DNA from: an uncultured Clostridia bacterium
GTDB taxonomy: Bacteria > Bacillota > Clostridia > UMGS1810
Reading direction: 5' to 3'
NCBI GenBank assembly: GCA_937959315.1
Contig: CALGRC010000025.1
Coordinates: 1 to 24,699, forward strand
Length of the DNA: 24,699 bases
Shown in pieces: positions 1 through 5,249 of this stretch; position 1 is the first letter of the stretch; each line of letters begins with the position of its first letter. The position numbers were made by a program, and so were the translations under genes. The notes beneath the pieces are model-generated. The model worked only from the letters and a program-made list of their open reading frames with translations. It did no database searches and was not told the origin of the DNA.

Positions 1-816
1 GGATTCATTGCGTTCAAACTCTGCGTTGATTTAACAGAAGTGCATTATAACGGCAAATTTGCAGATCTTGCCCAAATAATACCTGACGGTCATTGGTGTT
101 TTCCGGTTGCTACCACAATATATTGCACAGACTTAGCAGTAAGAGATTACAATATTTTTAAAGATGGGTTGCTCTACGGTGCGGGTTCATATTATCTCGA
201 CACAAACGGAACTATATTTTTTATTGGCAATGGCGAAATGGGTGATTACATCTCTGCTGCGCCGTATTGGTATGATTATAAGTCGGAGATAAAAAATGCT
301 GTGATAAATGACGGAATAACATACATTGGCGATTCTGCTTTTAGCGGTTTGAGCAACTTAACAAGCGTAACAATCCCAGACAGCGTGACAAGGATTAGCG
401 GGTGGGCGTTTAACGGCTGTGTTGGCTTAAAAGATGTATATTATAGCGGCACGAGGGAAGGATGGAACGCTATAGATATAGGTTCAAACAATGACTGCTT
501 AACCAATGCAACGATACATTATAACGGTATTGTTCCTGAACCCGTACCACCGACGGTAGTTGAAATAACGACATCGGAAACCGAAACGGATTATGTATTT
601 ACTGTAAAGCCGATAGAGGTAAATGAAAGCTGCGGCGTTTATGGTATTGCATACAGCGCAGACGGCAGGATGCTTGATTGTGATTTGAAAGAACTTGATA
701 CTGAAAGTAATACAATTGTCAAAGTGAAAAAAGGGGAACATATCAAAACTGTAAAGTGCTTTGTCTGGACTGACAAACTGCAGCCTATCGACATGAAAAA
801 AATTGAGGCAAAATAA
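1..816 (+). CDS. BspA-like leucine-rich-repeat surface protein, C-terminal part
   Basis: The reading frame is open from base 1, so the gene starts outside the window and about 271 residues are visible. The GTG at 40 lies inside the frame and has no ribosome site, so it is not the true start. A segment reading IGDSAFSGLSNLTSVTIPDSVTRI, split here as IGDSAFSGL, NLTSVTIPDSV and GWAFNGCVGL, is the signature of BspA-type LRR_5 repeats. VYYSGTREGWNAI near base 450 resembles VHYNGKFADLAQI at the visible start, so the spacer between repeat blocks is duplicated. The last 90 residues form a separate beta-rich domain ending in CFVWTDKLQPI, a tail common in clostridial surface proteins. The family is secreted or surface-exposed and usually assigned to adhesion or ligand binding; that role here is inferred. 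Base composition is AT-rich like the neighbouring mobile element and unlike the backbone to the right. Confidence 0.82.
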   Translation, partial: GFIAFKLCVDLTEVHYNGKFADLAQIIPDGHWCFPVATTIYCTDLAVRDYNIFKDGLLYGAGSYYLDTNGTIFFIGNGEMGDYISAAPYWYDYKSEIKNAVINDGITYIGDSAFSGLSNLTSVTIPDSVTRISGWAFNGCVGLKDVYYSGTREGWNAIDIGSNNDCLTNATIHYNGIVPEPVPPTVVEITTSETETDYVFTVKPIEVNESCGVYGIAYSADGRMLDCDLKELDTESNTIVKVKKGEHIKTVKCFVWTDKLQPIDMKKIEAK

Positions 817-913
817 GTGTTTTTTGTGAAACAAGAAAAGAATTCATCAAATATTGACATCACATAGACCGTATGCGTATCTGCGTGGTGTCATTCTGTC
901 ACACAATTGTAAT

Positions 914-942
914 TTGACATTTCTGCCATATCGCAGTATAAT
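914..942 (+). promoter_or_regulatory. Perfect consensus sigma-A promoter
   Basis: TTGACA at 914-919 and TATAAT at 937-942 match the housekeeping consensus at all twelve positions and are separated by the optimal 17 bases. Transcription should start near 949. No protein gene with a ribosome site follows until 1479, and a terminator intervenes at 1379-1408, so the promoter appears dedicated to a noncoding transcript. An ACAATTGT palindrome at 903-910 abuts the -35 box and could be a regulator site. Confidence 0.85.
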
Positions 943-948
943 ATTACC

Positions 949-1408
949 AATAAAGTTTACACAAATTTATGCTTGCAGGGGGATTACGGTACTGCGGACA
1001 AGGTTTGTGAAGAATAGGCTTTATTCATCGCTTATAGACTACCCGAACCCACAGCGGACATGGTGCACCCTCGGGAAGCATAGGCTTATAAGGATGCATG
1101 GTTATAATGGTTGCCGGATTTGTAAATCCGGATGGTTTGAGTTTGTACGCTGTCCGTAAGATTTTGAGCTTATATGGAGAGTAGCCGGGGCAGACGCAGG
1201 TGAAATTCATCGTTTTGTACATCCCGCAAAACAGGGTAAAAGCGGTCTGCCTTACCATCGGACACGCTTATGCGTGATCGGGACCGATGTGTAACCGACA
1301 AGGATTCTCAAATAGCCCGTGAACGGGTGAAGTATGCCCTTTTGAGAGAAAATTTTGAATAAAATATCAAATGTGATGAAAACACGGTCAGAGATGACGG
1401 TGTTTTTT
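949..1408 (+). ncRNA. Large structured noncoding RNA of about 455 nt, class unknown
   Basis: The interval runs from the predicted start of a perfect promoter to an intrinsic terminator and has no credible coding sequence. Complementary segments are unusually dense: CACAAA 960-965 with TTTGTG 1004-1009; GCAG 975-978 with CTGC 992-995; GAATA 1012-1016 with TATTC 1022-1026; CCCGA 1042-1046 with TCGGG 1071-1075; CCGGATT 1114-1120 with AATCCGG 1125-1131; GGCAGAC 1189-1195 with GTCTGCC 1245-1251, enclosing GTTTTG 1212-1217 with CAAAAC 1227-1232; CATCGG 1256-1261 with CCGATG 1284-1289, enclosing CACGC/GCGTG; and TCTCAAA 1306-1312 with TTTGAGA 1341-1347, enclosing CCCGT/ACGGG. CGGACA 1055-1060 with TGTCCG 1151-1156 would be a longer-range pairing. 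I do not see hallmarks of RNase P RNA, tmRNA, SRP RNA, 6S RNA or group II introns. Large ornate RNAs of mobile elements such as ROOL or GOLLD are the nearest concept, but I cannot confirm membership. Confidence 0.7.
1379..1408 (+). terminator. Intrinsic terminator of the structured RNA
   Basis: AAAACAC (1379-1385) pairs with GTGTTTT (1400-1406). After one G-G mismatch, GTCA (1387-1390) pairs with TGAC (1395-1398) around a GAGA tetraloop, and a run of T follows to 1408. It ends the transcript begun at about 949 and isolates it from the genes at 1479 onward. Confidence 0.8.
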
Positions 1409-1478
1409 CGTATTTAAATTGATTAAGGAAAACAGCGGTTTTGCCTTTGGGGATATTTTTTGAGAGGAGGTGGTGCTT

Positions 1479-1571
1479 ATGTTGTATGGAAAACTATTTT
1501 CTTTTGATCCATTCACACATAACATAATCACAAGCAGAATGTCAGACACCTCCAAACGCAAAGCCATATAA
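1479..1571 (+). CDS. Small hypothetical protein, 30 residues
   Basis: An ATG at 1479 sits eight bases after a strong Shine-Dalgarno site, GGAGG at 1466-1470 within GAGAGGAGG. It opens a 30-codon frame beginning MLYGKLFSFDPF and ending SKRKAI, stopping with TAA at 1569-1571. The N-terminal half is aromatic and hydrophobic and the C-terminal end is basic. I recognise no family. The ribosome site is better than that of the gene starting 17 bases downstream, so translation of the two may be coupled, or this could be a leader peptide for the regulator. It is the first gene after the terminator at 1379-1408 and probably starts the mobile-element gene set. Confidence 0.5.
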   Translation: MLYGKLFSFDPFTHNIITSRMSDTSKRKAI

Positions 1572-1588
1572 ATTAGCATAGGTCAGCT

Positions 1589-2026
1589 ATGGATAAATTG
1601 TCAGGAAATTTATCCGAGCGCAAAACCTTATATGAAGAAATGATTCGTCTTTATGAACAGCAAAAAGACGAAGTTATTAAGGTCAGAAATATTAAAAAGA
1701 TAGATCAGGATTTTGAAGAAATCACAGGGATTACAAGGTCAGTTTTGTGTTTCATTAAAAAAGGACGTTCACGGCCAAAGCTATCAACGCTCATAACCTT
1801 TTGTATTTCTTTAATGCTCGATACAATTGATTCTTATGCTTTAATCGAGCTTGCCGGATATAAATTATCACAAAATTATGAAGTTGACCGTGCCTATGCA
1901 GAATTACTGCAATATCATAATCATGGAGATTTAAAAGAGTGTAACAAATATTTAGGAAGTTTAGGAATTGAGAACCAGTATTTATTAGGAGTAAAATCAA
2001 GAACATCAAACAAACGCCGTGCGTGA
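1589..2026 (+). CDS. Helix-turn-helix-like regulatory protein of the mobile element
   Basis: The frame encodes 145 residues. The N-terminal 40 are charged and helical (ERKTLYEEMIRLYEQQKDEV), possibly a coiled coil. Residues from about 44 to 75 (DFEEITGITRSVLCFIKKG, then RPKLSTLITFCISLML) have the pattern of an XRE/Cro-type helix-turn-helix: a turn-containing helix pair, a basic segment, and a following helix ending in LML. The remainder is predicted helical with no recognised motif. The start ATG has only a weak AGG six bases upstream; an in-frame stop at 1574-1576 rules out an earlier start. Position at the head of the rep-tcpA-xis-int set suggests the element's repressor or copy-control protein, which is inference. 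The palindrome at 2195-2212 is a candidate target. The stop codon lies inside its terminator. Confidence 0.65.
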   Translation: MDKLSGNLSERKTLYEEMIRLYEQQKDEVIKVRNIKKIDQDFEEITGITRSVLCFIKKGRSRPKLSTLITFCISLMLDTIDSYALIELAGYKLSQNYEVDRAYAELLQYHNHGDLKECNKYLGSLGIENQYLLGVKSRTSNKRRA

Positions 2027-2049
2027 ATTATACGCACGGCATTTTTTTT
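2016..2049 (+). terminator. Intrinsic terminator after the HTH gene
   Basis: GCCGTGCGT (2016-2024) pairs perfectly with ACGCACGGC (2032-2040) across a seven-base loop, followed by A and eight T residues. The stop codon of the upstream gene (2024-2026) is at the top of the first arm. It separates the regulator transcript from the rep operon. Confidence 0.92.
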
Positions 2050-2161
2050 AAAATTTTTGTTGTTTACCAAACGACATTTGGAACGGATTTATACGTTTTT
2101 TTAGGCATAAGAAGTTGCAAAACCCCGGCAATACTGTGTTTTTGACGTCGTTTATTAAAAA

Positions 2162-2190
2162 TTGCGATATAGCAAAAAGACTGATATTAT
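2162..2190 (+). promoter_or_regulatory. Putative extended -10 promoter of the rep operon
   Basis: TATTAT at 2185-2190 is preceded by TG at 2182-2183, the extended -10 pattern. TTGCGA at 2162-2167 lies 17 bases upstream of it as a moderate -35. Transcription would start near 2197, inside the 18-bp palindrome, and read the 105-residue gene, rep, the tcpA-like gene and xis. There is no other strong promoter between the terminator at 2049 and the gene at 2238. Confidence 0.5.
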
Positions 2191-2194
2191 ATCC

Positions 2195-2212
2195 TTGTAA
2201 ATCGATTTACAA
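2195..2212 (+). promoter_or_regulatory. 18-bp palindromic operator
   Basis: TTGTAAATCGATTTACAA is a perfect inverted repeat that starts five bases after the putative -10 box and covers the predicted transcription start, the classic place for a repressor site. A third half-site, TTTTACAAGG, follows at 2217-2226 and merges into the Shine-Dalgarno of the next gene. CCTTGTAAA at 2193-2201 could pair with it in RNA. The HTH-like protein at 1589-2026 is the obvious but unproven binder. Confidence 0.6.
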
Positions 2213-2237
2213 CTATTTTTACAAGGAAGTGTTTTTA

Positions 2238-2555
2238 ATGAAAATCCAAGATTTGATTATTGATCCCAAAAGTTTGGGAAGTAAGCTATGGCTTGTTGAT
2301 GTTGCACCTGTGTATGAGTATAAGGACAACAGGCGCACGGACAATATCACCGGCTATCGCTACACGGTTGCAATGCCTGAAAACGGCCTTGATAAAATCA
2401 ACATCAAGATTGACGGAAAGCAGCTTGTTGAAAAGCCGGAGGGTTATGCGGAAGTAACATTTACAGGGCTTGTGCTGTCATTGTATATGATGAATAATCA
2501 GCCGCAGGTCAAAGCAACTGCAACGGGCATATCATTGGTGAATCACAAGGCTTAA
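2238..2555 (+). CDS. Conserved-type hypothetical protein ahead of rep, 105 residues
   Basis: The start is ATG 2238, eight bases after AAGGAAG (2223-2229); an upstream TTG extension to 2115 would run through the promoter and operator and is rejected. The 105-residue product starts MKIQDLIIDP and has no signal peptide or membrane segment. It alternates polar and hydrophobic residues (GYRYTVAMP, KINIKIDG, AEVTFTGLVLSLYMM, QVKATATGISLV), as expected for a small beta-barrel such as an OB fold. I do not recognise the family. Its place directly before the replication origin and Rep gene, in a replicon that passes through single-stranded DNA, makes a single-strand DNA-binding or Rep accessory protein a reasonable hypothesis, but no diagnostic residue supports it. 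Confidence 0.7.
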   Translation: MKIQDLIIDPKSLGSKLWLVDVAPVYEYKDNRRTDNITGYRYTVAMPENGLDKINIKIDGKQLVEKPEGYAEVTFTGLVLSLYMMNNQPQVKATATGISLVNHKA

Positions 2556-2562
2556 AGGAATT

Positions 2563-2608
2563 GCGGCACGGCGGAGATTTTTCCTTAGAAAAATAGTTGT
2601 CGTGCCGC
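2563..2608 (+). repeat. Nested inverted repeats upstream of the origin
   Basis: GCGGCACG (2563-2570) is complementary to CGTGCCGC (2601-2608). Between them ATTTTTC (2577-2583) pairs with GAAAAAT (2588-2594) around CTTA. The two helices would stack into one long imperfect cruciform. No T-run follows, so it is not a normal terminator. Its position next to the Rep nick hairpin suggests part of the origin, for example a single-strand origin or a Rep recognition structure. That role is inference. Confidence 0.5.
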
Positions 2609-2610
2609 CT

Positions 2611-2643
2611 GCCCCATAAGGGTTAGTATTACCCTTATGGGGC
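2611..2643 (+). other. CRESS-type rolling-circle origin: nonanucleotide hairpin
   Basis: GCCCCATAAGGGT (2611-2623) and ACCCTTATGGGGC (2631-2643) form a perfect 13-bp stem with a seven-base loop. The loop and the first two bases of the 3' arm read TAGTATTAC (2624-2632), identical to the nonanucleotide nicked by Rep in many circoviruses and nanoviruses and one base from the geminiviral TAATATTAC. In those viruses Rep cuts after the second T of TAGTATT. The motif is on the same strand as the rep gene, which begins 35 bases downstream, and a tandem repeat lies directly beside the stem. The match of loop motif, stem architecture and gene context makes an origin call strong, although nicking itself is inferred. 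Confidence 0.85.
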
Positions 2644-2644
2644 A

Positions 2645-2658
2645 CATGTAGCATGTAG
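2645..2658 (+). repeat. Tandem 7-bp iterons beside the origin hairpin
   Basis: CATGTAG occurs twice head-to-tail (2645-2651 and 2652-2658), one base after the origin stem. Circoviruses carry tandem hexamers in exactly this place as Rep-binding sites, so these are candidate iterons recognised by the adjacent Rep. Confidence 0.55.
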
Positions 2659-2678
2659 CGAGAAAAGAGGTTGAGGAT

Positions 2679-3614
2679 ATGTCGAATGCACAATCACGCA
2701 AATGGACTTTGGTTATCAACAATCCGCTTGCCTGTGAATTTACACATGAGCACATATGCGAAATACTGATGAAATTTTTCCCGGACTATTTCTGCATGGC
2801 GGACGAGATTGCAAAAACAGGGACTTTTCATACGCATATTTTCATATATTCCCATTCGCCGATCCGATTTTCAACGCTGAAAAATCGGTTCCCCATTGCG
2901 CATATTGAAAAAGCGATCGGGAGCGCAAAACAAAATCGTGATTATATATTAAAATCGGGCAAATGGGAAAAGGATGCAAAGTCCGAAACAAGCGTGGAAG
3001 ACAGTTTTTATGAGTATGGCACTTTGCCAAAGGAACGGGATGAAAACAATCCCAAGATGAGCAAGCTGATTGAAAACATCCGTGATGGCAAGCAGACAAC
3101 GGAGATTATAGACGATACTCCCGAATTTGCATTCCGCATCCGTGATATTGATGCACTCCGTCAAGTGCTGAATGCAGAGAGATATTTAAGTGAAAACCGA
3201 GATTTGTATGTAACATATATTTTTGGTGCAAGTGGAACGGGGAAAACGCGGAGTATTTATCAAAAACACGATGCAAGGGAGATTTGCAGAATCACAAATT
3301 ACCGTGCGGGTAAGGGAATTAATTTTGACGGATATTCCAATCAGGATGTTTTGGTGTTTGAGGAATTTAATTCCCAGATACCCATTGAAGAAATGCTGAA
3401 CTATCTGGATATTTATCCCTTGAATCTGCCGGCAAGATATAACGATAGAACCGCCTGTTATACGAAGGTGTATATTACTTCAAACATTCCTCTTTCAGAA
3501 CAGTACAAGGATATGCAGATTTATCATCCCGAAACATGGAACGCATTTTTAAGAAGAATACACAGGATTTTGGAATATCACAAAGATGGAAGCATAACGG
3601 AAAGAGGTGCTTAA
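2679..3614 (+). CDS. rep: CRESS-type replication initiator Rep (HUH endonuclease plus SF3 helicase)
   Basis: The 311-residue product has the two-domain layout of Reps from CRESS-DNA viruses and related bacterial plasmids. The N-terminal HUH nuclease shows motif I as WTLVINNP (residues 9-16), motif II as FHTHIF with the metal-binding pair His51/His53, and motif III as YILK with catalytic Tyr89 and Lys92. The C-terminal superfamily 3 helicase shows Walker A GASGTGKT (183-190), Walker B DVLVFEEF (223-230) and motif C VYITSN ending at Asn269. All key residues are present, so the protein should be active. Rep would nick TAGTATTAC at 2624-2632, stay joined to the 5' end through the tyrosine, and unwind the duplex for rolling-circle replication; in an integrated element it could also serve as the transfer relaxase. 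The ATG follows AAAGAGG by eight bases. The stop codon directly abuts the next start, so the two are translationally coupled. Confidence 0.92.
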   Translation: MSNAQSRKWTLVINNPLACEFTHEHICEILMKFFPDYFCMADEIAKTGTFHTHIFIYSHSPIRFSTLKNRFPIAHIEKAIGSAKQNRDYILKSGKWEKDAKSETSVEDSFYEYGTLPKERDENNPKMSKLIENIRDGKQTTEIIDDTPEFAFRIRDIDALRQVLNAERYLSENRDLYVTYIFGASGTGKTRSIYQKHDAREICRITNYRAGKGINFDGYSNQDVLVFEEFNSQIPIEEMLNYLDIYPLNLPARYNDRTACYTKVYITSNIPLSEQYKDMQIYHPETWNAFLRRIHRILEYHKDGSITERGA

Positions 3615-4934
3615 ATGATGAATACACAGGACAAATATATTTTAGAGCGCAAAACAAGGTTGAAATATCAGTTTTTGAGATTAAAGACAGGCATTTATGA
3701 AGTAACACATAAGAAATCATGTGCGATAATTGCAATTACATACATAATTGTTACATTGCTTATATGGGTTATATCAAAGGTAACCGCAACAGAAGTTGTA
3801 GATATATTTACCTTATTTAAACATGTTGTGTTTCAACTTTTATACCCACTTTATGCAATTGCCGGATTTATTGTTTTACTAGTGCTGCTGGGTACGCCAA
3901 AGGGTGCAAGGGCAATCAACGAAAACTTGTGGCGCATTGGTCTGACAAATCATGCGGGTGAAGCGCCCTTGTTATTGCGTAAATACAAGCAAAACAAGGA
4001 ATTTTCCGTTGTGATAATGGAATTTGAGCCTAACGGCGTATCAATTTCAGAATGGCAGGACAAGCAGGAACGGATTGAAACCGCATTAAATGTGCATATC
4101 ATAAAATTTGAGCAGGGCACAAGCAAAAGACGGATTTTATTATACACCGTTTCGGGTGATGAGGGTTTGCCTAAAACTGTATATTGGAAGAAAGAATATT
4201 TGAGCGAGGAAGATTTCACACTCATTTTTGGTTACAGTATGACAGGACAGGTTAATATCAATCTTGCAAAAATCCCGCATATCCTGCTTGGCGGTTCAAC
4301 AGGTTCTGGAAAGAGCGTATTATTGAAATTACTCATTATGCAATGCGTGAAAAAGAATGCAGATGTATTTATTGCAGATTTTAAGGGCGGTGTTGATTTT
4401 CTTCCTGCATGGCACGAAAAATGCAATATCATTACAGAAGAAAATAGACTGCTTGAAGTTTTGACAGAACTTGTAAATGAGTTGGAACACAGAAAAGAAC
4501 TATTACGAAACAGCGGTTATGCAAACATTGGAGAATATAACAATGCAAACGAAAACAAGCTAAAACGGCTCATCTTTGCTTGTGATGAGGTTGCAGAGGT
4601 TTTAGACAAAACAGGGCTTTTAAAGGACGCAAAGGAGCTTGTTACCAAAATTGAGGGAAAACTTTCTGTGATTGCAAGACAAGGCAGAGCCTTTGGGATC
4701 CATTTAATTTTAGCAACGCAAAGACCGGACGCAAATATTTTGACCGGGCAAATTCGAAATAACATTGATTTCAGAGTGTGCGGAAGAGCCGACAATGTGT
4801 TATCTCAAATTATACTGGATAATACAGAGGCAGCAGACAAAATCCCAAAGGAATCGCAGGGTCTATTTATTACTCACGATGGAGTTGTGTTTCAAGGCTA
4901 TCTGTTTGATGAAAAGGCTGTTTTCGAGGAATAA
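3615..4934 (+). CDS. FtsK/TcpA-like membrane DNA translocase (putative coupling protein)
   Basis: The 439-residue product has two N-terminal membrane segments (about residues 36-55 and 70-93) separated by a short loop, then a cytoplasmic ATPase of the FtsK/HerA type. Walker A is GGSTGSGKS (226-234), Walker B is LIFACDE ending at Asp324-Glu325, and the ATQRPD motif near 367-372 is typical of FtsK/TcpA proteins. It lacks the length and the C-terminal gamma domain of chromosomal FtsK. Its size and layout match TcpA/ConQ-type coupling proteins that pump DNA to a conjugation channel. It starts immediately after the rep stop (two adjacent ATGs at 3615 and 3618), so a Rep-DNA complex handed to this ATPase is a natural reading. 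No mating-channel genes are visible, so transfer would depend on another element. Confidence 0.88.
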   Translation: MMNTQDKYILERKTRLKYQFLRLKTGIYEVTHKKSCAIIAITYIIVTLLIWVISKVTATEVVDIFTLFKHVVFQLLYPLYAIAGFIVLLVLLGTPKGARAINENLWRIGLTNHAGEAPLLLRKYKQNKEFSVVIMEFEPNGVSISEWQDKQERIETALNVHIIKFEQGTSKRRILLYTVSGDEGLPKTVYWKKEYLSEEDFTLIFGYSMTGQVNINLAKIPHILLGGSTGSGKSVLLKLLIMQCVKKNADVFIADFKGGVDFLPAWHEKCNIITEENRLLEVLTELVNELEHRKELLRNSGYANIGEYNNANENKLKRLIFACDEVAEVLDKTGLLKDAKELVTKIEGKLSVIARQGRAFGIHLILATQRPDANILTGQIRNNIDFRVCGRADNVLSQIILDNTEAADKIPKESQGLFITHDGVVFQGYLFDEKAVFEE

Positions 4935-4947
4935 AGGATGTGGTAAG

Positions 4948-5154
4948 ATGAACCTCGATACAAAACAAGTACCAATCCATTTGAAAATGACGTTGACGGT
5001 TAAAGAAGCGGCCGCATACAGCAACATTGGCATTAACAAAATTGAACATATGCTGCGGTCGCCAAATTGTCCATTTGTCCTTTATGTTGGTACAAAAAAG
5101 CTGGTAAAACGCAAAGAGTTTGAACAATTTATCAGCCATAAACTTACAATATAA
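4948..5154 (+). CDS. xis: Tn916-type excisionase
   Basis: The ATG at 4948 follows AAAGG with suitable spacing and gives 68 residues; an overlapping upstream extension inside the translocase gene is rejected. The core MTLTVKEAAAYSNIGINKI is a winged-helix/MerR-like DNA-binding start, and the end VGTKKLVKRKEFEQFI is the typical closing segment of Tn916 Xis-like proteins. Such proteins bend attachment-site DNA and steer the integrase toward excision. It is 13 bases from the upstream gene and directly before the integrase gene, the standard order in this element class. A terminator follows at 5179, so xis is probably the last gene of the rep transcript and is expressed together with replication rather than with int. 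Confidence 0.85.
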   Translation: MNLDTKQVPIHLKMTLTVKEAAAYSNIGINKIEHMLRSPNCPFVLYVGTKKLVKRKEFEQFISHKLTI

Positions 5155-5167
5155 AATATTTTTAGTA

Positions 5168-5196
5168 TTGAAGATATTGAGCCAATGTGATATAAT
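5168..5196 (+). promoter_or_regulatory. Integrase promoter with extended -10
   Basis: TTGAAG (5168-5173) and TATAAT (5191-5196) are 17 bases apart, with TG at 5188-5189 forming an extended -10. The -10 lies in the loop of the terminator hairpin at 5179-5216. RNA starting near 5203 lacks the 5' arm, so it cannot fold the terminator and will read into int. Confidence 0.7.
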
Positions 5197-5221
5197 ATAT
5201 AATGTTGCATTGGCTCTTTTT
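5179..5221 (+). terminator. Intrinsic terminator between xis and int
   Basis: GAGCCAATG (5179-5187) pairs perfectly with CATTGGCTC (5208-5216), followed by five T residues. The 20-base loop contains the -10 box of the integrase promoter. Upstream transcripts form the full hairpin and should stop here. Confidence 0.82.
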
Positions 5222-5249
5222 CTCGATAGGAGAAAGGAGTTTTATATAG

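Noticed and set aside
854..1159. 101-residue open frame on the + strand, and an opposing 77-residue frame at 1025-1258
   Set aside because: The + frame starts with TTG inside a promoter-like box and has no ribosome site; both frames cross the helices of the structured RNA and their products resemble no protein. They are chance frames in a noncoding region.
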